From: Chthoniobacter flavus
GTDB taxonomy: Bacteria; Verrucomicrobiota; Verrucomicrobiia; Chthoniobacterales; Terrimicrobiaceae
DNA: 26,083 nt
Assembly: GCA_945903555.1 (NCBI GenBank)
Contig: CAMDOJ010000006.1
Coordinates: 1-26,083 of the forward strand
Direction: 5' to 3'
A model generated the notes under the pieces. The model was not told the origin of the DNA and made no database searches. It saw only the letters and a list, made by a program, of their open reading frames with translations. Positions 8,153 to 16,061 of the stretch are shown in pieces. Numbering within the stretch: position 1 is the stretch's first letter; each line of letters starts with the position of its first letter. The position numbers were made by a program, and so were the translations under genes.

Positions 8153-9127
8153 TCAAGCCGTATTTCCTCCCATGTGATCTGCGGCAATTTCGCGTAATCC
8201 GGTCAGCGTTTCGACACGCTGGAGTCGTTCACGAAGGCGAGCTCCTCCAGGTAAGCCACGTGTATAAGCCATCAGCCTAGCGCGCATCGATTTCATGGCT
8301 TGGGCTTCTTGCCCATTCCACCAAGCGATTTCCTTACCGCAGTGACTCTCGATAAATGCCCATTTATCGGCAAGAGTGACACACTCACTGGCTTCGCAGC
8401 AAAGAGCAGCTCGGATCTCCCGGAATATCCAAGGGTGATTCATCGCCGAGCGACCGATCATGATACCAGCGACGCCACTTTGCCTCCAGCGATCAAGGGC
8501 CACCGTGGCGCTATCGATATCCCCATTTCCAATGACTGGAATTTTTACCGATTGAACGACCGAGGTGATCACTTCCCAGTCGGCCTCCCCAGAATACCCT
8601 TGCTCCTTAGTGCGCCCATGGACAGCCAATCTCGAAATCCCCTCCCCCTCGAGAATGCGGGACGTTTCAATCGCATTCACCGATCGCGAATCCCAACCAA
8701 TGCGAATCTTCGCTGTGACCGGCAAACCATTCGCAGCAGCAACCACGGATCTAGCGACGCTCGCAAGTAGTGGGCAGTCTTTGAGAAGTGCGGATCCCCC
8801 GTTGCGAGAAACCACCTTATTCACTGGGCATCCAAAATTCAGATCGATAAAATCTGGCCCAACCCAATCAATCACCGCTTTCACCGCTTCAGCAAGCCGA
8901 GCCGGATCAGCACCGAAAAGTTGGACCCCAAGAGGGCGTTCGTCAGGCTGGAATTCCAAGTAGCGACTCGTGCGCTCGTTCCGATGCAAGATGCCCTCGG
9001 CGGAAACAAACTCGGTCGTAAGGACATCAGCACCTAGATCCTTGCAAAGGCGCCTAAAGACAGTATTCGTGACCCCAGCCATCGGAGCCAAAAACAACAG
9101 AGGCCTTGGACCAGCGAGGGCATCCAT
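8153..9127 (-). CDS. dusB: tRNA-dihydrouridine synthase
   Basis: A 324-residue flavoenzyme that reduces uridines in tRNA to dihydrouridine. The FMN-binding start FLAPMAGVTN, the catalytic Cys100 in LNFGCPV, TAKIRIGW, the LAVHGRTKEQGYSG loop, PVIGNGDI and GIMIGRSAMNHPW are all in their usual order, and a helical tRNA-binding domain follows. The DusB assignment rather than another Dus type rests on general resemblance. Its ATG shares one base with the stop of the upstream hypothetical gene (TAATG), indicating coupling. Confidence 0.92.
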   Translation of the reverse strand: MDALAGPRPLLFLAPMAGVTNTVFRRLCKDLGADVLTTEFVSAEGILHRNERTSRYLEFQPDERPLGVQLFGADPARLAEAVKAVIDWVGPDFIDLNFGCPVNKVVSRNGGSALLKDCPLLASVARSVVAAANGLPVTAKIRIGWDSRSVNAIETSRILEGEGISRLAVHGRTKEQGYSGEADWEVITSVVQSVKIPVIGNGDIDSATVALDRWRQSGVAGIMIGRSAMNHPWIFREIRAALCCEASECVTLADKWAFIESHCGKEIAWWNGQEAQAMKSMRARLMAYTRGLPGGARLRERLQRVETLTGLREIAADHMGGNTA

Positions 9128-9615
9128 TAGGCGGGAGGAGTCAAAATGTCACTCACCTCACGTTGCACATTCGGGATTTGCTCCAAACTCAGGTGGGGAT
9201 TTGTAATGACAAACGTATCCCCAGAGGAGATGTGCTCATAGACAAGCCTATCCTTATCCTGACTTTCGATTGGTCGAAGTAGGCGCTTTCTTTCAAGCAT
9301 AAGGGCGAGGATATATCGGGTATTGTGATGGGCGGGATCGTTCTCCTCAATGAGACGTCTAAGTAAACCCTCCGCATCATCACGCGGGATAGCCTCAGGC
9401 GGACGTTGAGCGGGGGGTTCGTATTTCGTTCTCCAAAAAGAAAACGGCTGGATGTTTTCATTGCGTTCCTTCCAAGCGGCCTCGGAGAGATCCTCACGAC
9501 GAAAGCCCTCCGCATCACGAATGAGAAGGGTATAAAAATACTCCCCCTCTTGAAATTCGGAACCCGACTGTGAGCACCGATGCGACCTTGATTTGATGTC
9601 CCAGTCCGCCTGCAT
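9127..9615 (-). CDS. Conserved hypothetical protein between lptG-like gene and dusB
   Basis: A 162-residue soluble-looking protein with no signal peptide or membrane segment. An N-terminal block has RCSQSGSEFQEGEYFYTLL, then many charged residues and an IQPFSFWRTKYEPP segment; the centre is helical (DAEGLLRRLIEENDP, TRYILALMLERKRLLR) and the C terminus has SSGDTFVITNPHLSLEQ. I associate this layout with uncharacterised Planctomycetes/Verrucomicrobia proteins but know no function. Only one or two cysteines are visible, so a zinc site is unlikely without a partner. Both ends are one-base TAATG overlaps, with the LPS permease upstream and dusB downstream, so it should be made in step with both. 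Confidence 0.75.
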   Translation of the reverse strand: MQADWDIKSRSHRCSQSGSEFQEGEYFYTLLIRDAEGFRREDLSEAAWKERNENIQPFSFWRTKYEPPAQRPPEAIPRDDAEGLLRRLIEENDPAHHNTRYILALMLERKRLLRPIESQDKDRLVYEHISSGDTFVITNPHLSLEQIPNVQREVSDILTPPA

Positions 9616-10745
9616 TATTGAATCCTCGGGATTTTAAGTTTCGGCATATCGCGATTGGTCGACTTCATCCAAAGCATAAAGAGACCAATAAGAAAAAACG
9701 CAAACATCGGCCCCCATGCAGCGACCGCTGGCGACACTCGATTTCCCTTGCCCAGAGCTATGAAGACAAGACTCACGAACACCAACGAAAAGAACATGCC
9801 AATCGCGGTCGCCACCCCGCCTAACACACCCCTCCGAGAGTAAACAATCGCACAAGGAGCAGCCACAAAGATGACCAGAAAACATATCGTTGGCATAGCC
9901 CAGCGGTAATGCCAATGCGTGAGATAGGGGGCCAACCGACTGGCGGGAAAATCACTATTGTATTTGAGATAATCGTTCAACTCCTCGACCGAAAGAAAAT
10001 CAGCATTCAGCATCGAACTCGCGATGCGCCAAGGCGTTTCAGACCAACCGTCAATTCGGATCAGATCCTTCAGTTCCGCTTTTAAAATATCCCCCTCCGT
10101 ATTCATTTCGACATAGCGCGCATCAGCGAGATTCCATTGAAGAAGATTGGAGTCGTACGTTGCCTCCCGGGCATACCACTGCTGGACGATCGAACCTTCG
10201 GGATCCTGCTGGACAATTTGAACTCCCGTCAATCGTGCTCCGCTAAGCGGCATTCGCGATACAAACCAAGTCCGTCTGTCCTCCCTATTCCTAAAAAGAT
10301 GGGCTCGAATCGATTTTTCGGCCTTCGCCCCACGCCTGATATCACCGACAAGAACCTTCTTGATTCCGCTCGCATGCGGGGCACTCTCATAATTGAAATA
10401 CGTGGTCAAACCCGTGAGAAAAACGCCCACCACCATCAACGGGACCAAAATTCGAACAATACTACGACCAGCCCCCAGCATGGTTATGATCTCGTTCGAT
10501 CGCGACATCGCCGAGAAAGAATAAAGAATGGCAAGCAAGGTGCCAATCGGCACACTCATCACAACGATTTCCGGGATTTGGGAAGCGTAATAATCCCAGA
10601 GCGATTGAAAAGAAGCATTACCCAGCATGAAATCTTGCAAATTATCGCTCAGATCAAAGACAAACCAAATGGCAATAAACCCGATTAAACAATAGAGAAA
10701 CGGGACTAAGAATTTTTTAAGGACGTAGCGGTCGAGTATCGTCAT
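9615..10745 (-). CDS. lptG: LptF/LptG family LPS export permease
   Basis: A 376-residue inner-membrane protein of the YjgP/YjgQ family that with LptB extracts LPS. The start MTILDRYVLKKFLVPFLY is LptG-like. Three N-terminal membrane segments lie around residues 15-35, 55-75 and 98-117. A large periplasmic domain follows (about 120-275, with ATYDSNLLQWNLADARYVEM), then three C-terminal segments. The YSFSAMSRSNEIITMLGAGRS loop between segments 2 and 3 matches the LptB coupling region. Only one such permease is in the window, so the partner subunit must be elsewhere or this one acts alone. Whether it is F or G is a judgement from the N terminus. Confidence 0.85.
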   Translation of the reverse strand: MTILDRYVLKKFLVPFLYCLIGFIAIWFVFDLSDNLQDFMLGNASFQSLWDYYASQIPEIVVMSVPIGTLLAILYSFSAMSRSNEIITMLGAGRSIVRILVPLMVVGVFLTGLTTYFNYESAPHASGIKKVLVGDIRRGAKAEKSIRAHLFRNREDRRTWFVSRMPLSGARLTGVQIVQQDPEGSIVQQWYAREATYDSNLLQWNLADARYVEMNTEGDILKAELKDLIRIDGWSETPWRIASSMLNADFLSVEELNDYLKYNSDFPASRLAPYLTHWHYRWAMPTICFLVIFVAAPCAIVYSRRGVLGGVATAIGMFFSLVFVSLVFIALGKGNRVSPAVAAWGPMFAFFLIGLFMLWMKSTNRDMPKLKIPRIQ

Positions 10746-10805
10746 TTCAATAATGAAAGATCATACCCAGCAGCCTACGAAGCGTCAATCGGCGGAAAAA
10801 ACCAA

Positions 10806-11684
10806 TCACATTTGTTTTTGCAAGAGAGTGAGCTCTAAAGCGAGACGCAGTGCGGATTTCATGCTATCAGGGTGGGCCAGACCGCTGCCGGCGATGTCGA
10901 AGGCCGTGCCGTGATCAGGACTAGTGCGAATAAATGGCAAGCCAAGAGTGACGTTGACCCCCTCGTGAAAGGCGTGAAGCTTGAGAGGAATCAGGCCCTG
11001 ATCGTGATACATACAAAGCACCCCATCAAACTCTCCCGCAATAGTGCGATGGAAGATCGTGTCTGGCGCAAACGGACCGGAAAACTCCCCTCTTTCTATC
11101 AAACGCTTGACCGCAGGCTCAATGATTTCGATTTCCTCGCTTCCGAGATCTCCATTTTCCCCTGCATGGGGATTCAATCCCGCAACAGCAATTCGGGGAT
11201 TTGGGTTACCTCGACTCAACAGAAACTGACGCAACAATTCACCAACGCGCACGATCTCCTCAGCGGACAACTTCTCAGCGACTTGACTTATTGGCATGTG
11301 TGCTGTGACGAGTGCGACCGTGAGCGCACCGCCGGTGAGGCACATAGCAAAATTCTCGACCTTCGCGCGCGCGGCAAAGAATTCCGTTTGTCCGGGAAAA
11401 TGATACCCGATTTGATGCAATGCATGTTTGCAGACAGGGCCGGTGACAACGGCATTCCATTCACCCGATAGCAATTTCGAAGCGGCGATCTCGAGTGCAT
11501 GCAATGCGGATCGAGCTGAACCCTCGGTGGGATGTCCGAGAATGTGGCCAGACGTTTCACCGACGACCTCAAAGACACAACCATCGGGCAATACGAAATC
11601 CCGCAAAGCGGCAGCGACAATCTCGGGACCAACCCCAGCAGGGTCCCCACGCGTGATTCCGATGCGAATGACTTTGGGATCCAT
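10806..11684 (-). CDS. pdxA: 4-hydroxythreonine-4-phosphate dehydrogenase
   Basis: A 292-residue enzyme of pyridoxal phosphate synthesis. GDPAGVGPE at the N terminus, VVTGPVCK, TAHMPIS with His129, LNPHAGENG with His173 and MYHDQGLIPLK with His227 match the family, and the three histidines are the metal ligands. The phosphate-binding motif usually written GHTE reads PGQTE here, so the His is Gln99. The protein is shorter than the usual ~330 residues because the segment after the first helix is reduced. A TTG lies 12 bases upstream (11696) but the ATG at 11684 gives the normal start. A 60-base gap precedes lptG. Confidence 0.92.
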   Translation of the reverse strand: MDPKVIRIGITRGDPAGVGPEIVAAALRDFVLPDGCVFEVVGETSGHILGHPTEGSARSALHALEIAASKLLSGEWNAVVTGPVCKHALHQIGYHFPGQTEFFAARAKVENFAMCLTGGALTVALVTAHMPISQVAEKLSAEEIVRVGELLRQFLLSRGNPNPRIAVAGLNPHAGENGDLGSEEIEIIEPAVKRLIERGEFSGPFAPDTIFHRTIAGEFDGVLCMYHDQGLIPLKLHAFHEGVNVTLGLPFIRTSPDHGTAFDIAGSGLAHPDSMKSALRLALELTLLQKQM

Positions 11685-11705
11685 ACTCAAAGGCAAAGGT
11701 GCGTA

Positions 11706-13076
11706 TTATCCTTCCATCAGATTGGCCGTTGCCCCCTCACGCCCGCGAAGGCGAAGAAGGATCGGCAGCCCTGGAAACTCCCACTTGTCACGAATGCGGG
11801 CGCAAAGATAATTCACGTAACTCTCCATGAGCAAACTCGGATCATTCACAAAAAGAATAAACAGAGGGGAAGAAATCGGCGATTCGCTTCTCTCGTTGGC
11901 TTGCGTCGCATAAAGAAGTTTGAAGCGGCGATTGGATTTCACCGAGGGAGACTGGCGTTCCATCGCCGCGCGAAGGACTCGATTCAACTCACCCGTTCCA
12001 GCGCGGCGAGTGGAATGCTGGCGAACTTTTTCGACCATAGTGAAAAGACGGCGCACATTTTCTCCCGTTAGGGCGGAAAGAACTACGACCGGGGCATAAT
12101 CGAGAAAAAACAATTCCTGACGGATGTGCTCAATGTGCTCACGAAGAAGTTCGTCCTCATCGCCGCCCTGCTTTTGGATAAGATCCCACTTGTTAAGCGC
12201 AATGATAGCAGGCTTTTTGGCTTGCTGAATCAGCCCAGCGATCTTCTTGTCCTGCATGGTCACGCCCATTGTCGCGTCGATCACGAGAATATTCAGATCC
12301 ACACGACGAATCGTTTTTTCCGAACGCATCACGCTAAAAACCTCGACCGAAGAACTATGCCTCGAACGATGGCGGATTCCTGCTGTGTCGCAAAGGATGT
12401 AGCGGTTGCCATCCCTCTCGGCCTCGACATCGATCGTATCGCGGGTCGTCCCTGCGATTTCGCTCACAGTCGTACGGTTATCGTTGAGAATAGAATTCAC
12501 CAATGAGGATTTGCCCACATTCGGACGTCCAACGAGGGCCAACTTAGGAAGGCGAACGGGGACGGACTCGTCGGCGATTTCGGGTTCGGGAAGCAAGGAC
12601 TCGATCTCCTCGACCAGGTCGCCGATACCGCGTCCGTGTGCCGCACTCACCGAGCAAGTATGTTTGAACCCCAATCGGGAAAACTCAAAAGCGCGGGGCT
12701 CGTGGCCCTCCGTATCCACTTTATTGACGACGAGAATGAGCGGACGTGCCGTGCCCCGAACCATTGAGGCGACCTCAGCATCAAGGGGCGTCACCCCATC
12801 GATTGAATCCGTAACGAAAAGAATCACGTCGGCGGACTCCATCGCAATAAAAGCGCCTTCTCGCGTGCTCTCGGCAAAATCAGGATCGGGTTCGGAGCCG
12901 ATACCGCCAGTATCAACGATCTCAAACGGGTCTGAACCCAACTTGCAAACCGAGGCGATGCGGTCGCGCGTCACCCCAGGCTGATCGTGTACGATCGAGA
13001 TCATACGGCCAGCTAGGCGATTGAAGAGGGCAGATTTTCCGACATTGGGACGACCTATGATGGCGACGTTTCGCAT
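11706..13076 (-). CDS. der: Ribosome biogenesis GTPase Der (EngA)
   Basis: A 456-residue double GTPase needed for 50S ribosome assembly. Two G domains are seen: GRPNVGKS at residues 8-15 with DTGGIG and NKVD at 118-121, and a second GRPNVGKS at 183-190 with CDTAGIRHR and NKWD. A KH-like C-terminal domain follows (TGELNRVLRAAMERQSP, then LFVNDPSLLMESY). Domain order and length are normal. It lies 7 bases after pgsA and 21 bases before pdxA, inside the long minus-strand run. Confidence 0.96.
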   Translation of the reverse strand: MRNVAIIGRPNVGKSALFNRLAGRMISIVHDQPGVTRDRIASVCKLGSDPFEIVDTGGIGSEPDPDFAESTREGAFIAMESADVILFVTDSIDGVTPLDAEVASMVRGTARPLILVVNKVDTEGHEPRAFEFSRLGFKHTCSVSAAHGRGIGDLVEEIESLLPEPEIADESVPVRLPKLALVGRPNVGKSSLVNSILNDNRTTVSEIAGTTRDTIDVEAERDGNRYILCDTAGIRHRSRHSSSVEVFSVMRSEKTIRRVDLNILVIDATMGVTMQDKKIAGLIQQAKKPAIIALNKWDLIQKQGGDEDELLREHIEHIRQELFFLDYAPVVVLSALTGENVRRLFTMVEKVRQHSTRRAGTGELNRVLRAAMERQSPSVKSNRRFKLLYATQANERSESPISSPLFILFVNDPSLLMESYVNYLCARIRDKWEFPGLPILLRLRGREGATANLMEG

Positions 13077-13083
13077 GATTAAT

Positions 13084-13653
13084 TTATTGTGTTTTTTCGT
13101 TATGCCTGAGCTGGCTGATCCCTCGAATCAAATATTCCGCCCCGCTGATAAAGGTGAAGATACCAGCAACGTAGACTAGCACCAGATAACTCGGCAATTG
13201 TAGCATGATCATCGCAACAGCCATCATTTGAAATGTTGTAGTCGTTTTTCCACTAAATGAGGGTCGGACTTCCAGATTTTGATGGAAATAATACAGGAGC
13301 CCGCATCCAAGCAAAATCAAGGCATCACGGGCGATCACCAATACAGCGAACCACAGCGGGAGGGAATGCGTCCAATGGGTGAGACTCAAAGTAATGATGG
13401 CAGTGAGAAGCAATCCCTTATCGGCAATCGGGTCTAATAAAGCCCCGAGCCTACTGCGTTGGTTCCAGCGCCTAGCCACATAGCCATCGATTCCATCCGT
13501 ACAGGCAGCGAGAATAAATACCCCTATCGCAACAAGACGTTGCCACTCCAGCGGGACCCCAGCCTCCACGCTTTTGCCGTAATAAATACTGAAAAGGACA
13601 AAGATCGGTATCAGTAAGATCCGCACAATAGTGATCTGATTAGCAACTGTCAT
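13084..13653 (-). CDS. pgsA: CDP-diacylglycerol-glycerol-3-phosphate 3-phosphatidyltransferase (PgsA-like)
   Basis: A 189-residue membrane enzyme of phosphatidylglycerol synthesis. The CDP-alcohol phosphatidyltransferase motif is complete: Asp53, Asp56-Gly57, Ala60-Arg61, Gly70, Asp74 and Asp78, in the segment starting TDGIDGYVARR. Several hydrophobic segments flank it. NQITIVRILLIP at the N terminus is typical of PgsA. The frame is open to a TTG at 13692, but the ATG at 13653 gives the family start; a GAGGGGGG run lies about 16 bases upstream, rather far for a ribosome site. Other CDP-alcohol transferases cannot be fully excluded. Confidence 0.88.
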   Translation of the reverse strand: MTVANQITIVRILLIPIFVLFSIYYGKSVEAGVPLEWQRLVAIGVFILAACTDGIDGYVARRWNQRSRLGALLDPIADKGLLLTAIITLSLTHWTHSLPLWFAVLVIARDALILLGCGLLYYFHQNLEVRPSFSGKTTTTFQMMAVAMIMLQLPSYLVLVYVAGIFTFISGAEYLIRGISQLRHNEKTQ

Positions 13654-13712
13654 AATGCTAAAAAAAATACCCCCCTCATCATGATTCTGCAAATCTCGAA
13701 AGAAGGAACAGT

Positions 13713-14279
13713 TTATCCAACCAGAAGACCCAACCGCTCATCCGGGGAAATTTCCTTCCAAGTTCCTATTTTTAGATCACCTAAGAAAAAATCCGCTATC
13801 GCGACACGCAAAAGTCTTATCGTGGGGTGACCAACAGCGGCAGTCATTCTTCGTATCTGGCGATTGCGGCCCTCGTGAATTTGAAGTTCGATCCAGAAAT
13901 CGGAAACACTTTTTCTAACTCGTACGGGCGGATCACGCGGCGGCACGTTTGGCTGTGGATCAAGAATACGTGCACTCGCGGGAAGAGTCAGTTTACCCTC
14001 GAGAGAAATCCCCGATTCCAGTTGGGCCAGCACCTCGACGGAAGGCGATCGCTCGACAAGGGCCCAGTAGGTTTTTGTGACATGTCTCCCTGGGGCTAGT
14101 AGGCGGGCATTCCACTGGGGTTCGTCAGAAAGCAAAAGCAATCCCTCCGAATCGGCATCCAATCGCCCGATCGGATAAACTGAAGAAGGGAATCCGAATT
14201 CTGCTAGAGAGCGATTCGGGCTGCCATCTGGGGTGAACTGCGAGAGCACCCCGCAGGGTTTGTGAAAAGCGAGAATCAA
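13713..14279 (-). CDS. rluE: 23S rRNA pseudouridine synthase, RluE-like
   Basis: A 188-residue RsuA/RluE-family pseudouridine synthase lacking an S4 domain, as RluE does. The catalytic motif IGRLDADSEGLLLL has Asp41. FHKPCGVLSQFTPDG at the start, PPRDPPVRVRKS, and EGRNRQIRRMTAAVGHPT near the end line up well with E. coli RluE, which modifies 23S rRNA U2457. Translation appears to begin at a TTG that overlaps the kdsD stop (TTGA); no ATG is near, and the family N terminus starts right here. Target-site identity is inferred from resemblance. Confidence 0.88.
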   Translation of the reverse strand: MILAFHKPCGVLSQFTPDGSPNRSLAEFGFPSSVYPIGRLDADSEGLLLLSDEPQWNARLLAPGRHVTKTYWALVERSPSVEVLAQLESGISLEGKLTLPASARILDPQPNVPPRDPPVRVRKSVSDFWIELQIHEGRNRQIRRMTAAVGHPTIRLLRVAIADFFLGDLKIGTWKEISPDERLGLLVG

Positions 14280-15256
14280 AGAATTTTTAGACGGCTGAGA
14301 TCTTGCGAATCCACTATGCCTACTGGCCTCCGCTTTTCATCCAGAACAACAAGATCATCGATGCGATGGTGCTCGAGCACCTGCAGCACCTCCGCCGCAA
14401 GGCGATCGGCGGAGATGGTGATAGGATTTCGCGACATGAAGTCACCCACAGGTAAGGAACCGATTCCAGGATTCCCAGGGAAATGACGAGCAAAGTCTCC
14501 ATGGGTGAAGATGCCCGCGAGGGTCTCATCAGCATTCACGACAACAGCCGCACCGGTACGATGCTTTGTCATAGACTGAATGGCCTCGACAACCGGCGCC
14601 GCTGGTGAAATCAGTGCCAATTCATCGATCTTTCGCATGATTTGACTCACACGGAGCAGCAAAGAACGCCCGAGACTGCCGCCAGGGTGGTATTTCGCGA
14701 AGTCTTCTTTACGAAAACCCCGACTTTCCAGAAGCACCATAGCCAGCGCATCGCCAAGGATGAGCATCGAGGTCGTACTGGACGTCGGCGCCAGATTCAA
14801 TGGACAGGCCTCCTGCGATACGGACACATCGAGCACCGCGCTTGCGGATTTGGCGAGAGTGGAATTTTTATCTCCGGTTAGCGCGATGATCGGCAGACCG
14901 AAACGCACGACCGCCGGCAATACCGAAAGCAATTCCTGAGTCTCCCCGCTGTAACTCAAAGCCAGAACAACGTCGCCATCAGCCACGATACCAAGGTCAC
15001 CATGAAGAGCATTAAGGGAATTTAATACGACAGCCGTAGATCCTGTGCTAGTCAGTGTGGCTGCAATTTTTTCACCGATCGTCCCAGATTTTCCCACGCC
15101 AAGAACCACGACTTTGTTTCGGCGCTCGAGAGCATCACGAATCAGATCGACAGCGATAATGAACTGGGAATCCAACCGCGAGGCTGTAGCAGAGGCCTCT
15201 GCCAACTCGATTTCAAAAACCCGTCGCGCACGTTCAAGGTAATCCATAAGAATCAT
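14276..15256 (-). CDS. kdsD: Arabinose-5-phosphate isomerase
   Basis: A 326-residue isomerase converting ribulose-5-phosphate to arabinose-5-phosphate, the first step to Kdo. A SIS domain covers about residues 35-175 (GVGKSGTIGEKIAATLTSTG, LHGDLGIV, LSYSGETQE, PLNLAPTSSTT), and two CBS repeats follow (about 205-326). Length and order match the KdsD/KpsF family. The ATG at 15256 has GAGG four bases upstream; a second ATG at 15247 is possible. It appears to be the first gene of the long run ending with ptsI and overlaps the rluE start by TTGA. Confidence 0.95.
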   Translation of the reverse strand: MILMDYLERARRVFEIELAEASATASRLDSQFIIAVDLIRDALERRNKVVVLGVGKSGTIGEKIAATLTSTGSTAVVLNSLNALHGDLGIVADGDVVLALSYSGETQELLSVLPAVVRFGLPIIALTGDKNSTLAKSASAVLDVSVSQEACPLNLAPTSSTTSMLILGDALAMVLLESRGFRKEDFAKYHPGGSLGRSLLLRVSQIMRKIDELALISPAAPVVEAIQSMTKHRTGAAVVVNADETLAGIFTHGDFARHFPGNPGIGSLPVGDFMSRNPITISADRLAAEVLQVLEHHRIDDLVVLDEKRRPVGIVDSQDLSRLKIL

Positions 15257-15283
15257 TATGCCTCAAATGCGCCCCCCCTTGCA

Positions 15284-15313
15284 AGTATAGCAACTCCCCG
15301 TAATTCCAGCCAA
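15284..15313 (-). promoter_or_regulatory. Candidate sigma-70 promoter for the kdsD run
   Basis: On the minus strand a -35 box TTGGCT (15308-15313) is followed after 18 bases by an extended -10, TGCTATACT (TATACT at 15284-15289). Transcription would begin near 15277, about 20 bases before the kdsD ATG. It lies in the short gap after dedA, which suggests dedA is a separate unit. Confidence 0.6.
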
Positions 15314-15316
15314 CGG

Positions 15317-15964
15317 CTATCGCGCAGCCTCTCTCCGTTTTTCCAACCAAGCCTTTACCACTTCCCAAACAATTGGCAGGACGGACACGACGATGATCCC
15401 AAGAATCACCAACTTCATGTTTTTCTGAACGATGGGAAGGCCCCCAAAAAAATACCCCCCGCCTACAAAAAGTCCGACCCAAATGATGGCTCCAGAAATA
15501 TTGTAGATCACAAATTTGGTGTAATTCATGGCTCCCACACCTGCCACAAAGGGAGCGAAGGTTCGCACGATCGGGACGAACCTCGCGAGGATGATAGCGC
15601 GTCCACCGTATTTTTCATAAAAGGCATGCGCTTTCATCAGGTGCGACTTATTGAAAAAGCGACTGGACTCGAAGTGAAAAACCCTCGGCCCAAACCATTT
15701 TCCAATAGCATAGTTGAGCGTATCGCCCAAGATAGCCGCAACCAATAGCAGGACGATGAGAATTTTCAAATCCATCACGCCCTGCGATGCCAGAGCCCCT
15801 ACAGCAAAAAGTAGGGAGTCCCCCGGCAGAAAGGGTGTCACAACCAACCCCGTTTCACAAAAAACAATCCCAAAAAGCAGGGCATACACCCAAACGCCGT
15901 AATTCGCAATAAACGCAGCAAGGTGACTCTCTGTATGAAGGAAAAAATCGATAAACTGACTCAT
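15317..15964 (-). CDS. DedA-family membrane protein
   Basis: A 215-residue integral membrane protein of the DedA/SNARE-associated (VTT) family; members act in lipid-carrier flipping and membrane homeostasis. Typical features are FLPGDSLLFAVGALAS, GDTLNYAIGKWFG, the loop RFVPIVRTFAPFVAGVGAMNY, and a C-terminal WVGLFVGGGYFFG. The frame is open far upstream, over the start of the divergent flavoprotein gene, but the ATG at 15964 with GGAACA just before it gives the usual length. It is divergent from the flavoprotein gene across a 97-base gap. Confidence 0.88.
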   Translation of the reverse strand: MSQFIDFFLHTESHLAAFIANYGVWVYALLFGIVFCETGLVVTPFLPGDSLLFAVGALASQGVMDLKILIVLLLVAAILGDTLNYAIGKWFGPRVFHFESSRFFNKSHLMKAHAFYEKYGGRAIILARFVPIVRTFAPFVAGVGAMNYTKFVIYNISGAIIWVGLFVGGGYFFGGLPIVQKNMKLVILGIIVVSVLPIVWEVVKAWLEKRREAAR

Positions 15965-15989
15965 TGTTCCGGCAGTTATCGTCGGAGCA

Positions 15990-16018
15990 TTGCCTTGAAG
16001 CAAACGAAAACCTACAAT
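15990..16018 (+). promoter_or_regulatory. Candidate sigma-70 promoter for the flavoprotein gene
   Basis: A -35 box TTGCCT (15990-15995) and a -10 box TACAAT (16013-16018) are spaced by 17 bases in the gap between the divergent dedA and flavoprotein genes. The start of transcription would be near 16025. An AGGA ribosome site follows, 8 bases before the ATG at 16062. Confidence 0.5.
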
Positions 16019-16061
16019 TGCCGTTTTCCAATTCTCTCGCAGAAATGTTAGGATCACCGCA

